A DNA stretch of 64,000 nucleotides from JALYXI01 sp963795835. Its GTDB lineage: Bacteria; Acidobacteriota; Terriglobia; Bryobacterales; Bryobacteraceae. Below the pieces are notes generated by a model, which saw nothing but the letters and a program-made list of their open reading frames with translations, was not told the origin of the DNA and ran no database searches. A program made the position numbers and the translations under genes. The first letter of the stretch is position 1. Every line of letters starts with the position of its first letter. Where the stretch lies: assembly GCA_963795835.1 (NCBI GenBank), contig CAWCJC010000001.1, forward strand, positions 558,001-622,000, read 5' to 3'. Shown one piece after another: positions 8,239 to 19,293 of the stretch.

Positions 8239-9227
8239 CTGCAAGTTGCCAGCCCAACGAGGCCTTTGTTTATGGCGTGAAGACCACCGGTATCTTCTGC
8301 CGCCTCTCCTGCCCCTCACGACAGCCTTTACCTCAGAATGTGGTGTACTTCGCCGCAACCGCGGACGCGATTGCCGCCGGGTTTCGTGCTTGTAAACGGT
8401 GCCGTCCGGCGGATGAGCGCCATCCTGAAGCCACGCTGATGGAAGCGGCCTGCCGGTACATCGACGCGCATGCGGAGGGCTTCCAGTTGGCCGATCTGGC
8501 GAAACACATGGGCTACAGCCAGTTTCACTTGCAGCGGACCTTCAAAGCCGCACTGGGAATCACGCCCCGTGCTTACGGAGAATCGCGGCGGTTGAACGCG
8601 CTCAAACAAAATCTTCGTGAAGACCACTCTGTTACAGAGGCACTCTACGACGCAGGATACTCTTCGCCAAGCCGCGTCTATGAAGGCTCTGGGGAGCACT
8701 TCGGGATGACACCCGCGACATACAGGAAACGCGGCCGCGGAGCGCGAATCGGCTACACGATTGTGGATTCGCCTCTGGGGCGGCTGTTGGTCGCGCAGAC
8801 GCAGCGAGGCGTGTGCTCGATTGCTTTCGGCGAGCAGGACGCCGAGCTGGAAGCGGCCCTCACGGAAGAGTTCCCGGAAGCCGAGATTTCGCGTGACGAT
8901 TCGCCGCATGTAGCAACTGTGGTCGCGCATCTGAAAGGGCAGGAACGTTTGTTGCGCCTGCCGCTCGACATTCAGTCCACAGCGTTTCAGCGACGCGTGT
9001 GGGAGCACCTGCAGACGATTCCTTATGGCGAGACGCGCTCCTATTCGCAGGTGGCTCAGGAAATTCAGCAGCCTAAGGCGACGCGAGCCGTGGCTCGTGC
9101 CTGTGCAACGAACCCCGTGGCGCTCGCCATTCCGTGTCATCGCGTCGTGCGGGAAGGCGGTGCGTTAAGCGGATACCGCTGGGGATTGAAGCGGAAGCAG
9201 GCTCTGCTCGAGCGGGAGCGCTCTTAA
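8235..9227 (+). CDS. ada: Bifunctional Ada: transcription activator and methylated-DNA cysteine methyltransferase
   Basis: A protein of 330 residues with three parts. An N-terminal zinc domain has FCRLSC and CKRC as the four ligands and repairs methylphosphotriesters. An AraC-type helix-turn-helix lies at about residues 75-160. A C-terminal O6-methylguanine methyltransferase domain carries the acceptor Cys in IPCHRVV. In other bacteria methylation of the N-terminal Cys turns Ada into an activator of the adaptive response. The ATG overlaps the modA stop by 4 nt. The N terminus is some residues shorter than in E. coli Ada, but the zinc ligands are complete. Confidence 0.95.
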   Translation: MTASCQPNEAFVYGVKTTGIFCRLSCPSRQPLPQNVVYFAATADAIAAGFRACKRCRPADERHPEATLMEAACRYIDAHAEGFQLADLAKHMGYSQFHLQRTFKAALGITPRAYGESRRLNALKQNLREDHSVTEALYDAGYSSPSRVYEGSGEHFGMTPATYRKRGRGARIGYTIVDSPLGRLLVAQTQRGVCSIAFGEQDAELEAALTEEFPEAEISRDDSPHVATVVAHLKGQERLLRLPLDIQSTAFQRRVWEHLQTIPYGETRSYSQVAQEIQQPKATRAVARACATNPVALAIPCHRVVREGGALSGYRWGLKRKQALLERERS

Positions 9228-10574
9228 TGCAGCAATACCCGCTACTGTTGGTCCCGGAGCACCGCGTCTATACGGTGACGGAACTGAACAGTCAGATTCG
9301 CGCAACACTGGACCAGGAATTTCAGGATTTGCGCGTTTCTGGAGAAATCTCCGGACTCCGGCTGGCACAGAGCGGCCATGCGTACTTCACCTTGAAAGAG
9401 ATGGATGCCCAGATCCGCTGCGTTTGTTTCCGCTCGACTTACCGCTACCTGAAATTCAAACCGCAGGATGGAATCGCGGTGGTGCTGCGTGGCCGAATCG
9501 ATGTGTTCGAAGCGCGCGGCGAGTATCAACTGTTGGTAGAAGCGTTGGAGCCTCAAGGGATGGGCGCGCTGCAGGTCGCGTTTGAAAAGCTGAAGACCAA
9601 ACTTCGGCTGGAAGGCTTGTTCGAATCGGACCGGAAGCGCGCTCTGCCCAAATTTCCGCGCAATATCGCCATGGTGACTTCTCCCAAAGGCGCGGTGATT
9701 TCGGACATGTTGCACGTTCTGGAGCGGCGGTTCCCTGGCTTGAACATTCGGCTTTTTCCGGCGCAGGTTCAGGGCGAAGGGTCAATTGAAGATCTCTGCC
9801 GGGGAATCGAGTACTTCTCTCGGCAGCCTTGGGCGGATGTGTTAATCGTGGCCCGCGGGGGAGGTTCGCTCGAAGATCTGTGGAGTTTCAATTCCGAAGC
9901 GGTGGCAAGGGCGATTGCGGCTTCTACGGTGCCGGTGATCTCCGCCGTAGGGCATGAGACCGATGTCACGATCGCCGACTTCGTGGCGGACCTGCGGGCG
10001 CCCACGCCGTCAGCCGCTGCCGAAATGCTGTGCTGCACGCGCGACGAGTTGATCGCCAGGATCGAGGGAGCGGAGTCAAGGATGGTACAGACGGTTCGGT
10101 ACCGACTGTCCATTGCGGGGAGGCGATTAAGCCAGCAGGGCACCGAGCGCGCGACCTCGCTCTTGCATCGGCAAATTGGGCGAAACCTTCAACGCACAGA
10201 CGAGAAAGAGGCGCGGCTGCGCGAGGCAGTCCGGCGGCGGTCTCTTACGCTGCAGGCGAGACTTGTCGGGGCTGGAGGCGCGGCTGCGTTTCCACGATAT
10301 GCGTCCCAGGCTGGCTCAGGACCGCGCTCGGCTGGAACGATCGTCGGCAACCCTGGTGCAGGCGGGAAGGGCGCTGGTTGTGAGAAACCGGCGTCGCCTT
10401 GAGACCGCGACCGCTAAGCTGGAGCAGCTAAGCCCGTTGAAGATTCTGGAGCGCGGCTACGCTATTGTCCACAGCGAGGCGGGTTTGGTGAGAAGTCCTG
10501 CCGATGTAGCGCCAAATACCGACATTCAGATCCGCTTTGCGGCCGGATCTCTCGCCGCGGTGACTAAGCCTTAA
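9227..10574 (+). CDS. xseA: Exodeoxyribonuclease VII large subunit, one frame break
   Basis: An OB-fold N-terminal domain (YTVTELNSQIRATLDQEF) is followed by the catalytic domain (IVARGGGSLEDLWSFN, VGHETDVTIADFVAD, RAPTPSAAAE), a coiled coil, and the conserved end LERGYAIVHSE. The frame breaks near 10262-10265. Removing one base gives 448 residues, the normal length. XseA with XseB degrades single-stranded DNA. XseB is not visible here. The ATG overlaps the ada stop (TAATG), so modA, ada and xseA look like one transcript. The 3' end overlaps glmU by 11 nt. Confidence 0.93.
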
Positions 10575-11952
10575 GCTTACCCAGCTTGCGCGCGTAGCCT
10601 TCCTTGTTCACCTGACGCGAACGGCCTATCGCCAGCGCATCTTCGGGAACGTTATGCGTGAGCACGCTTCCGGCGGCAACGTATGCGTGAGGCGCAATTT
10701 CGATTGGCGCGACCAATGTTGAGTTGCTGCCTACGAAAGCAGGCATCGCCGATTTTGGTTCCATGCTTGTGAACCCCGTCGTAGTTGCAGGTGATGGTTC
10801 CCGCGCCGATATTCACGCCCGCGCCGATTTCGGCATCCCCCAAATAGGCCAGGTGCATGGCCTTCGTTCCCCGCCCCACGCGCGCCTTCTTCATCTCGAC
10901 GAAATTGCCGACGTGCACGCCTTCTTCAAGATGGTTGCCCATGCGGAGACGCGAGTAAGGCCCGGCCTGAACGCCCCGCTCCAGCTTTGAGGTCCCGATC
11001 ATGGTGAACGGCATCACCTGGCACCTCGTCGGCAAGCTCGGAATTCTCAATGACGGAGCAGGCACCGATGTGGCAGTTCTCGCCAATCGTGGTCTTGCCG
11101 CGAAGCTGCACAAAGGGACTGATTACGGTATCCATGCCAACGGTAACGCCGGCATCGATCGTCACCGTTTCCGGCTTCTCCACAGTGACTCCGTCCAGCA
11201 TCAGCTGGTGCACTTTGCGGGCACGGAAAGTCTGGTCGACAAGCGCCAGTTCTACACGGTTGTTGATTCCCAGCAGCTCCGCAGAATCCTTGATCTTCAT
11301 GGCGTGCACCGGATGCCGCTCTTTGATCAGAATCGCGATCATATCGGTGAGGTAGTACTCCCCCGCTGCATTGTTGCAGCCGAGCTTTCCGATATGCTTC
11401 CAAAACAACCGCGCATCGAAGCAGTAGACACCGGCGTTGATTTCCTTGACCAGAAGTTGCTCCCGGTTGGCGCTCTTCTGTTCGACAATGCACTCCACTT
11501 CGCCGGTTTCCGTCCGGATGACGCGGCCATAACCGGTGGGGTCGGCAAGCTTCGTGGTCAGCATGGTGCATCCACCGGCGTGCTGGCGCTGATAATCGAT
11601 CAGCTGCTTGAGCGTGGAAGGCAAAATCAGGGGGCAATCGCCATAGAAAATGACCAGCAATCCGCCCAGCTCTTTGAGCTCCTCCCGCCCGCAGAGAAGA
11701 GCGTGGCCGGTGCCTTTCTGTTCCGCCTGATGAATGAACCGGACATCGCGTGCGGCCACCTGCGCGCGGACTTCAGCGGCTTGATGGCCCACAACGACAA
11801 ACGTGCGGTTCGGCAGGCGCAAGCTGGAGAGCCGTGTCTACGGAATGTTCAATCAGTGTGCAGCCTCCAGCGGAGTGCAGCACCTTCGCCTTACGGGATT
11901 GCATGCGGGTGCCGAGACCCGCGGCCAGAATCACTACGCTTACATCGTCCAT
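10564..11952 (-). CDS. glmU: Bifunctional UDP-GlcNAc pyrophosphorylase / glucosamine-1-P acetyltransferase, three frame breaks
   Basis: Starts at ATG 11952 with VVILAAGLGTRM, the nucleotide-binding signature of the uridylyltransferase. Then come KGTGHALLCG, YGDCPL and AGEYYLTD, and a left-handed beta-helix acetyltransferase domain (GRGTKAMHLAYLGDAEIG, GAGTITCNYDG, IGSN-type VGSNSTLVAP). Breaks near 11807, 11020 and 10740 each need one base removed. The repaired protein is 461 residues, the usual GlmU size. It makes UDP-GlcNAc for peptidoglycan and lipopolysaccharide. It starts 10 nt after yvcK, so the two are probably co-transcribed, an apt pairing as both touch cell-wall precursor supply. 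Confidence 0.95.
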
Positions 11953-11962
11953 ATCGATATTG

Positions 11963-12919
11963 CTATTGTCTTCTGCGGCGGCCCTCGCGCGCGAGTTCGA
12001 CAGCCACCGCCGCCGTGGCTTCCGGACTGTGGCGGACCTGCGGGCCTTTTTCTATCAGTCCGGCGGAAACGACTTCGATACCCATGGCGCGGATCGTTTC
12101 GACGTCGTTTTCCACCGGGCGGACATTCGTAGCTTCGTACCGGCGCAGCGCCGCCTTGCCGATGGCGCTCTCATTTACCACGGCGTAATCGATCAGCTTG
12201 GGGACGCGAGCGTGCTTCTGGACGGCAAGGATGTGATCGGATGCCCGGAATTCGATCGTCTCGCCGGGCTGCCACATCAGGTTCACGAAGTAGGCCTTCA
12301 CGGCCGGTGATTTTGCGATCGCTTTGGCGACGCCGGAAACCAGAAGGTTGGGAATGACGCTGGTGAAAAGCGAGCCGGGTCCCAGGGTAATTACGTCCGC
12401 GTTCGCGATGGCAGCGAGAGTTTCCGGCAGAGGACGGCAGACTCGCGGGTCGAGATGAATGCGCAGGATGCGCTTGCGGCTGCGGCTGATTTTGGTTTCG
12501 CCACGTACGATGGTTCCATCCACCAGTTCCGCTTCGAGCTGCACATTTCGTGACGTGGAAGGATAGATCGAGCCCATAATGGCGAGCGCACGCGAAGATT
12601 GCTTAACGGCTTCAGAAAACTCACCCGTGATGTGAGTGAGAGCCGCGAGAAACAGATTGCCGAAACTGTGTCCGGCAAGCCCTTGGCCGCTTGCGAAGCG
12701 ATACTGAAACAGGCGCGAAAGCAGCGCTTCGTCCTCGGAAAGCGCCACCATGCAGTTGCGGATGTCGCCAGGCGGGAGGATTTCGAAATCGCGGCGAAGG
12801 CGGCCGGAACTTCCGCCATCGTCGGTGACCGTCACGACGGCGGTAATGTCGAGCGGTGCGTAGCGTTTAAGACCCTTGAGCAGGGCGGAAAGACCGGTGC
12901 CGCCCCCGATGGCGACCAC
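11963..12919 (-). CDS. yvcK: YvcK/CofD-like gluconeogenesis factor
   Basis: About 318 residues from a GTG at 12919. The N terminus VAIGGGTGLSALLKGLK is the Rossmann signature of the YvcK branch of the CofD family. TVTDDGGSSGRLR and PPGDIRNC are also diagnostic. In Bacillus, YvcK binds UDP-sugars and is needed for cell-wall homeostasis on gluconeogenic carbon. The open frame extends upstream into the preceding TPR gene only because of a frame break there. A CTG at 12937 overlapping the TPR stop, or the out-of-frame ATG at 12933 after another indel, are alternative starts. Confidence 0.88.
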   Translation of the reverse strand: MVAIGGGTGLSALLKGLKRYAPLDITAVVTVTDDGGSSGRLRRDFEILPPGDIRNCMVALSEDEALLSRLFQYRFASGQGLAGHSFGNLFLAALTHITGEFSEAVKQSSRALAIMGSIYPSTSRNVQLEAELVDGTIVRGETKISRSRKRILRIHLDPRVCRPLPETLAAIANADVITLGPGSLFTSVIPNLLVSGVAKAIAKSPAVKAYFVNLMWQPGETIEFRASDHILAVQKHARVPKLIDYAVVNESAIGKAALRRYEATNVRPVENDVETIRAMGIEVVSAGLIEKGPQVRHSPEATAAVAVELAREGRRRRQ

Positions 12920-12933
12920 ACGGAGCGGCTCAT

Positions 12934-13549
12934 TCAGAATGGGCCCGCCTGCTTCTCTGGGTAGAGTAGCTGCTGAATTTGGGGCTGCTGCAGAATGGGG
13001 GCAAGGTCGGTGTCCTGGCGGGCGGCCATGCGGATACTGGGGTTCAGGTCTATGGCGTGCTTCAGATTTTCGAAAGCAGCGTCCGCATCGCCGAGATATG
13101 GAGGCACACAGAGCGAGCGCATAGTAGACGTGGTCAGGCGAGTTTTCTTTGTTCTTGCGAACCAACTGCATGGCGCAATCCAGATGCTGGCGAGCCTTTT
13201 CCATGTCGCGTGCATTCAGCCGCTCGATGGCGTAATTGTAGTGATCGTCAAGAGTGTGGAGCGCGACGACGGGCTTCTCAAGACGGCTTTCGCACATGCG
13301 GACGTGCATTTTGGCATTGTGCGCGATCTCTTTTTGAGGCCCGGACGCGGCTTCTTCGAACACCGGTTTTGCCTCCCGGAACTGTTGCTTGCGGAAGAGT
13401 TGAACCGCGCGGTCAAACGCCTGAAGTTGTTTTTCAGAATCGGTGCGGGGTGCCACGCCGGGCTCGGGACGAACCATGATTCCGTCGTGCAAAACGCTTT
13501 GCGGCTTTATTGCCGCTTTCGTGGAAGCGGCCTTTTTCTTGAGTGCCAT
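12934..13549 (-). CDS. TPR-repeat protein, one frame break
   Basis: The N terminus is basic and Ala/Lys-rich (MALKKKAASTKAA), followed by tetratricopeptide-like helices (FRKQQFREAKPVFEEAA; YAIERLNARDMEKARQH; DADAAFENLKHAIDLNP). The frame changes near 13098-13103. Removing one base gives 204 residues ending ILQQPQIQQLLYPEKQ. Its stop is next to the yvcK start, so it heads the yvcK-glmU operon. TPR proteins mediate protein contacts. The partner is unknown. A start at 13564 is also possible. Confidence 0.75.
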
Positions 13550-13664
13550 TGGGCGCAGCCTCACCTCGCTGCTGAGTAGCTTCTTGTTTTAGCAAATCGG
13601 CAAAGAGGAGTCAAAAAGCACAGTTGCAACGCGGCCGCGGCAGGCAATGGATTGTACAGGCGAA

Positions 13665-15955
13665 ATGTCGCACCATAGGGGAATCTTGCAAATTTCACTC
13701 CTGTTTCTCCTGGCAGGCTCGATTGCTTCTGCGCAGAGTTGGCCGGGCGCCTCAGCCGCGGATGCGGCCATCAACGAAGCTGTGGCGCAGGGAAAAATAC
13801 CCGGTGCGGTCTTGCTGGTGGGGCATGGGGGCCAGATCGTCTACCAGAAAGCTTATGGAAGCCGCGCGTTGCTGCCCACCCGTGAGCCGATGACGCTCGA
13901 TACGATCTTCGATTGCGCGTCCCTGACGAAAGTTGTCGCGACCACTTCGAGCGTGATGAAGCTTTTCGAAGAGGGCAAAATTCGGCTGGCGGATAAGGTG
14001 ACCGAGTATCTGCCGGAATTTCAGAACGGATCGAGCGACATTACCATTCGCGATCTGATGATTCATTTTTCCGGCCTGCGTCCCGATGTGGATCTGGTGC
14101 CGGAATGGAGCGGATACCAAACGGGCATCGATAAAGCTCTGCACGATAAGCCAGCCAGTTTGCCGGGTCGTCAAATTTGTGTATAGCGATATCAATTTCT
14201 TGCTTGATGGGAGAAATCGTGCGCCGCCTGGGCGGCGAGCCCCTGCCGGATTTCGCCCGCGATTTTGTGTTTGCGCCACTAAACATGCGGGAGACCCGTT
14301 TTCAGCCCCCTGCTTCGTTGCGCGCGCGCATCGCGCCTACCGAAAAACTGCCCGATGGAGAAATCCTGCGCGGCGTGGTTCACGATCCAACTGCCCGATT
14401 TATGGGCGGCATTGCCGGACATGCGGGGCTCTTTTCGACCGCGCAAGACCTTGCCAAATTCTGCCAGATGATGCTGAATCTGGGAACGAGCGCCGAGGGC
14501 AAGCGAATCTTCAGCCCCGCAACGGTCGTGAAATTCACTTCCCCCCAGACTCCTCTCGGGCAGAACGTGCTGCGCGGCTTAGGTTGGGATATCGATTCCC
14601 CGTTATCGGGTAATCGCGGTGAATTATTCCCGGTAGGGACGTCTTACGGTCACACCGGATTCACGGGCACTTCCCTGTGGCTGGATCCCGCTTCGCAAAC
14701 GTACGTCATTCTGCTCGCGAATTCAGTGCATCCGAGCCGGGGTAAAGCGATTACCTCGTTGCGCGGCCGCGTCGCGACGATTGTTGCGGCGCAGGTGAAC
14801 GCGAGCGCAACAGGGAACGGGCCTGTGATGACGGGTTTGGACGTCTGGAAAGCTCAGGGTTTTGCTGCACTGAAAGGAAAGCGCGTAGGACTCATCACGA
14901 ATCATACCGGCATTGATCGCGACCGGAACCGGAACGTCGATGATATGCGCGCGGCGGGGGTGAATTTAACGGCATTGTTTTCGCCGGAACATGGAATTTT
15001 AGGCGTGGAAGATCAAACGAATGTGGCAAGCACGAAAGATAGGGCCACGGGGATTCCGGTCTATAGCTTGTACGAAGGGAAGAATCGCCGGCCGACCGCC
15101 GCGATGCTCAAGACCATCGACATCCTGGTGTTTGATATTGCGGATATCGGCGCGCGTTTTTATACCTACCCGGCGACACTCGCTTACGCAATGGAGGAAG
15201 CCGCAAAAGCCAAAATTCCGGTAGTCGTGTTAGACAGACCGAATCCGATCACGGGCGCGCACGTGGAAGGGCCTATGATCGACAAAAATCAGGAGTCGTT
15301 CGTGGGCTATTTCCCTGTTCCGGTGAGGCATGGAATGACCGTTGGCGAACTGGCCACGATGCTGAATGCCGTGAATCGCATCGGCGCGAACCTAACTGTT
15401 GTTCCAGTGGAGGGTTGGCATCGCAGCCAATGGTTTGACGGGACCGGGCTGCCGTGGGTGAATCCTTCTCCGAATATGCGAACGTTGACCGCCGCGCTGC
15501 TGTATCCCGCGGTAGCCCTGCTGGAATATTCGAAAAATTACTCGGTTGGTCGCGGTACAGATTCGCCGTTTGAGTTGATCGGCGCGGAGTTCATGCGCGG
15601 TGCGGACTTTAGCAAAGAGTTGAACGGACGCGCGATACCTGGTTTTCGCTGCTACCCCATTGTGTTCGAGCCGAATGCATCGACGTTGGCCGGGAAAACA
15701 ATTGAGGGCGTTCGTCTCGAAGTAACGGATCGGAACATCTTCGATGCAGGGAGGCTGGGTGTAGAGCTTATGTCTGCCCTCCAAAAGCTTTACCCCGGCA
15801 AGATCGATTGGAAAGCAAATTCGAAACTCATCGGCGATGCAGCATTGATTCAGGAGATCTCTGAAGGCCAACCCGCGGCACGCATTTTGGCCCGGCAGAA
15901 TGCAGCCCTGAAACGCTTCCGCGCCGAACGGACGAACTATTTACTGTACCGCTAG
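13665..15955 (+). CDS. Secreted serine hydrolase (class C beta-lactamase-like) fused to NamZ/DUF1343 muramidase, two frame breaks
   Basis: A signal peptide (ISLLFLLAGSIASAQS) precedes a beta-lactamase/PBP-like domain with the SxxK motif in CASLTKVV, the YSD motif in FVYSDINF, and HTGFTG as the KTG-like box. After about residue 380 a DUF1343 domain follows in the same frame (GKRVGLITNHTG, FSPEHGILG, DIGARFYTYP, DRPNPITG, RHGMTVGE, SPNMRT). DUF1343 is the family of NamZ, an exo-beta-N-acetylmuramidase. Breaks near 14166 and 14202 need one base removed each, giving 762 residues. The fusion would join a peptide- or ester-cleaving serine enzyme with a sugar-cleaving one, both acting on wall fragments. 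That joint role is inference. Confidence 0.87.
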
Positions 15956-15976
15956 AGCCGAAACGGTGCCGCAGTT

Positions 15977-16165
15977 TTAGAGCGCGGATGGGTTTTTGTT
16001 CTTCGAACCGGGAGGACGACCGCGTTTCTTGGTTTCAGCCATCCATGACGGGGGACGCCCGCGGCGCTTCCCTCTACCTAAAGCCAGGCGCTCCAGACTG
16101 AGAATTGCTTCCTCCAGCTGCTCTCTTTCCTGTCGAAGATCGGCCAGGATTTTGGTTACGTCCAT
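15977..16165 (-). CDS. Small AT-hook-like protein
   Basis: A protein of 62 residues: an N-terminal helix (ILADLRQEREQLEEAILSLE) that could form a short coiled coil, followed by two GRPP cores flanked by Arg/Lys (RGRPPSW and RGRPPGSKNK). Such cores bind the minor groove of AT-rich DNA in AT-hook proteins. It ends 22 bp from the convergent hydrolase gene. A small nucleoid or regulatory protein is plausible but unproven. Confidence 0.6.
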   Translation of the reverse strand: MDVTKILADLRQEREQLEEAILSLERLALGRGKRRGRPPSWMAETKKRGRPPGSKNKNPSAL

Positions 16166-16322
16166 CAGTTTAGTACTCCCTTCTATCCGTTCCGAAACTG
16201 GAACCGATGAAAACTTTACCGGCTACAGATAAAGATTTACCGTAATAACCGCGGTTTAGCAAGCAATTCGTTCTAAATCTAGAACAATATACGGTTGGTT
16301 GGTACTAGAACAGAAGGAAGTA

Positions 16323-17699
16323 TTACTTGCGGCCTGTGCGTTTCCAGAGGAAATAGAATGGCAATCCCGCGGCAATTAAAACCAGACCCAGCACGCTTTC
16401 GCGCGGGGAGTGGATCAGCGTGACGACTTCAATCAGCAATGCGGCTACAACAAAAGCCGCCGGCACCAGGGGGTACCCAAGCGTTCGGTAAGGGCGGTCC
16501 AGATCGGGACGCTTGCGGCGAAGCACAAACACAGCGGCGGTACTCATGCCATAGAGCAGCCAGCTGGCGAAGATCACAAACGTAAGCAACTGATCGTAAC
16601 GTCCCGAAAGGACAACGATCGCGGCCCAGGCGCTGAGGCCCAGAATAGAAATGCCCGGTGTATGGAATGCGGGATGAACGCGCGCGAAAGCCCTAAAGAA
16701 CAATCCATCGCGAGCCATCGCATACGGCACGCGGGAGCCCGTAAGGATGCTTCCATTGAGGGCGGCAAAGATGGAAATCATGGCGGCAATGGCCACTGCA
16801 TTGGCGCCGCCCGTACCGAGAATGCGGCGCATCATTTCCGCGGCAACGCGATTCGTGGTTCCCACTTCCGCGGCCGTCAGGACATGGAAATAGGCGAAAT
16901 TCGCCAGGATATAAATTCCGATTACCGCGGCTGTGCCTCCGATCAGCGAAAGCGGCAGATTGCGGCGCGGATCCTTCACTTCGGAGGCCACCATCCCTAC
17001 GTTGTTCCACCCGTCATAAGCCCAGAGGGCGGCGACCAGCGCCGCTATGAAACCCGTAAGCGTGATGCCTGCCACGGCGGCGGAGTTGGCCTGGGCGGTA
17101 GCGTGCGCCGGAGCGAAGAAAAGCCCCGCCACAATCACAAAAGCGATCAGCGCAACCTTGGCGATCGTAACGGCCACCTGTACGTTGCCACCCACGCGCA
17201 CGCCGAAATAGTTCAGAAGCGCCAAGCCCATGATGAGGAACATGGCGAAGAACTGGCCTGCGCGAATCTCCAGCGGAGCGCCGCCTTCGCCGGCCATCGG
17301 GACTTTCGCCCATACCTGTTCAAGGCCGGGCCAGAAATTTGCCAGATAGTAGAAAAATCCCGTGGCGAGCGTGGCAATAGAGCCGCTCTTCGCGACCCAC
17401 ATCTGAGTCCAGCCATAAAGATAACCCCATACCGGGCCATACGCTTCATTCAGATAGACATACTCACCGCCGGCTTCCGGCAGCATCGCAGCGAGTTCAG
17501 CGTACGTGAGTGCTCCCGCCAGTGACAGGAGGCCCCCCACAACCCAAACGGCGAAAACCCATTGAACGGTCCCGACATTCTGGACCATCGTCCGGGGCAC
17601 AAGGAAGATGCCGCTCCCAATGACGGTCCCGACCACGATCGAGATTGCGCTCGGAAGACCGAGCACCCGTTTCAATTCAGCTTGCTTCGGTTGTGGCAT
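16323..17699 (-). CDS. APC-superfamily amino acid permease
   Basis: A protein of 458 residues with about 12 hydrophobic segments. Helix 1 carries the unwound substrate-binding motif GTVIGSGIFLVP, and the second conserved block is AELAAMLPEAGGEYVYL. It is an inner-membrane transporter of the amino acid/polyamine/organocation type, closest in look to the LAT/basic amino acid branch. The substrate cannot be assigned. Its start lies 23 nt inside the end of the upstream sodium symporter gene, so the two are translationally linked. Confidence 0.9.
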   Translation of the reverse strand: MPQPKQAELKRVLGLPSAISIVVGTVIGSGIFLVPRTMVQNVGTVQWVFAVWVVGGLLSLAGALTYAELAAMLPEAGGEYVYLNEAYGPVWGYLYGWTQMWVAKSGSIATLATGFFYYLANFWPGLEQVWAKVPMAGEGGAPLEIRAGQFFAMFLIMGLALLNYFGVRVGGNVQVAVTIAKVALIAFVIVAGLFFAPAHATAQANSAAVAGITLTGFIAALVAALWAYDGWNNVGMVASEVKDPRRNLPLSLIGGTAAVIGIYILANFAYFHVLTAAEVGTTNRVAAEMMRRILGTGGANAVAIAAMISIFAALNGSILTGSRVPYAMARDGLFFRAFARVHPAFHTPGISILGLSAWAAIVVLSGRYDQLLTFVIFASWLLYGMSTAAVFVLRRKRPDLDRPYRTLGYPLVPAAFVVAALLIEVVTLIHSPRESVLGLVLIAAGLPFYFLWKRTGRK

Positions 17700-19159
17700 T
17701 GCCAGTCGAACTCCTTCGGTCCAAGAAGAATGATGCGAGATAACCCCCGGCGAACGTCGCCGTACTGCCGATAAGGACCCACCAAGTGAACGCGATGGTG
17801 GTCTGAAACTTGACGTAAAGAATCACTGCGAGCCCGACGAGCACTCCAGCAATGGCCGATTGTTCTCCCGGCTTCGTGGTGAGCGATCCCAAGAGGAATA
17901 CTCCGAGGAGTATGCCCAGAGTTACGGACGCAATGGAAAGGCCCGATTCAAGAACGGACCCCCAGTGGCTGGCCACGACGCCAATCAGGACCAGCACCAC
18001 ACCCCAGATAACGGTAGAGACGCGCGCGATCCACAGCAGGCGTACTTCATCGGTTCGTTTCCGGAAGAAATCGATCACCGTGGTGGAGGCGAGAGAATTC
18101 AGTGCGGCGCTCAGGTTGGCCATAGCAGCGGCAAGAATGGCCGCCATTACAAGGCCCGCGATGCCGGGGGGCAGATTGTCCCAGACGAACTTGGGGTAGA
18201 GACGGTCGGCCGGTTTGGGCGCGAGCAGATGGTGATCGGTGTAGTAGACCCAGAGAAGGACCCCGATCAAGAGAAACAGAGTGAACTGGAAGAAGACCAC
18301 AAACCAGCTGGCGAACAGCGCGCGGCGGCTTTCGGCAAGCGACTTGGCGCTCAGCAAGCGCTGCACGATGAGTTGGTCGGTCCCGTGGCTGGCGGTCGTG
18401 AGGAAACATCCACCGATCACGCCCGCCCAAAAGGTGTAAGGCTTCGCGAAGAACGCCTTGAGCGAACCGCCGGTTGAGAAGTTTAAGACTTCAAATTTTC
18501 CCGCAGCGCTGGCCATCTGAGCGACATGCGGCCAGCCGCCGGGAATTTTGCCGAGGATGATGAAAAAGCTGGCGCCCGCTCCCAGGACATACATGGCCAT
18601 CTGGATGACGTCAGTCCAGATAACCGCGGTCATGCCACCTTCAAAAGTGTAGAAGAGCGTTAAGCAGACGATGACCAGGATCGAGGCGATTTCGCCGGTT
18701 CCCAGAATAATGGAGATGACAATTGAGATCGCGAACACGCGCACTCCTTCCGCCAGCGCTCGGGTGACCAGGAAGATGCTCGCGGTGACCTTGCGAATCC
18801 GGGTTCCGAAACGGCGCTGCATGAGTTCATAGGCCGTGAACATCCGGCCGGTGAAATATTGCGGCAGCAGGATAACGGAGATCACGACGCGCGCAAGCAG
18901 GTAGCCGAAAACAATCTGCAGGAAAGCGAAGTTGCCCGCCGAACGCCAACGCCGGCGTGCCGACAATGGTAAGCGTGCTGGTTTCGGCCGAGACAATGGA
19001 AAGACTAATCGCCCACCAGGGTGCTTCCCGGCCCCCCAAAAAGTAATCGGCAAGAGTTTTCTGGCCGCCGCGGAATCTTGCTCCGAACCAGGTGACGCCC
19101 AGGAGGTAAAGAACGATTACAGCAAGGTCCAAAAAGTGCATTGAGGTTGGCGGACGCAT
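17677..19159 (-). CDS. Sodium/solute symporter (SSS family), one frame break
   Basis: Two frames join near 18935-18937 (CCC on the plus strand) at PALAFGG followed by NFAFLQIVFGYLLARV. Dropping one base gives 493 residues with about 13 membrane segments. SLC5-type features are YFLGGREAPWWAIS near the N terminus, the AETST of helix 1, and TVIWTDVIQM. It should couple sodium entry to uptake of an organic solute (sugar, carboxylate or amino acid). The start Met at 19141 (MHFLDLAV) is an alternative. It heads a two-gene transport operon with the APC permease. Confidence 0.88.
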
Positions 19160-19214
19160 AAGTGTAACAAAGTGCGGTTATGGAACTTCCGGAACAGGGG
19201 AAACGTCCCTTCTG

Positions 19215-19243
19215 TTGCGGGATATATGTCGTTTGGCTATACT
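19215..19243 (+). promoter_or_regulatory. Sigma-70-like promoter for the TPR protein
   Basis: TTGCGG (19215-19220), 17 bp spacer, TATACT (19238-19243). It lies 50 bp before the chosen GTG start at 19294. Confidence 0.55.
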
Positions 19244-19293
19244 CCGCAAGTAGCCGATAGCAGAGAGATATGACAAGAAATGGGGAGGGGCGA

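Noticed and set aside
11001..12188. Long plus-strand open frame (395 codons) across glmU and yvcK
   Set aside because: It is antisense to two conserved genes and has no motif. High GC at third positions keeps antisense frames open.
11963..13564. A 533-residue TPR-YvcK fusion protein
   Set aside because: The middle (about residues 155-210) is non-coding in character. The true TPR end lies in the +1 frame and stops at 12934, just before yvcK. The long frame is a product of the break near 13100.
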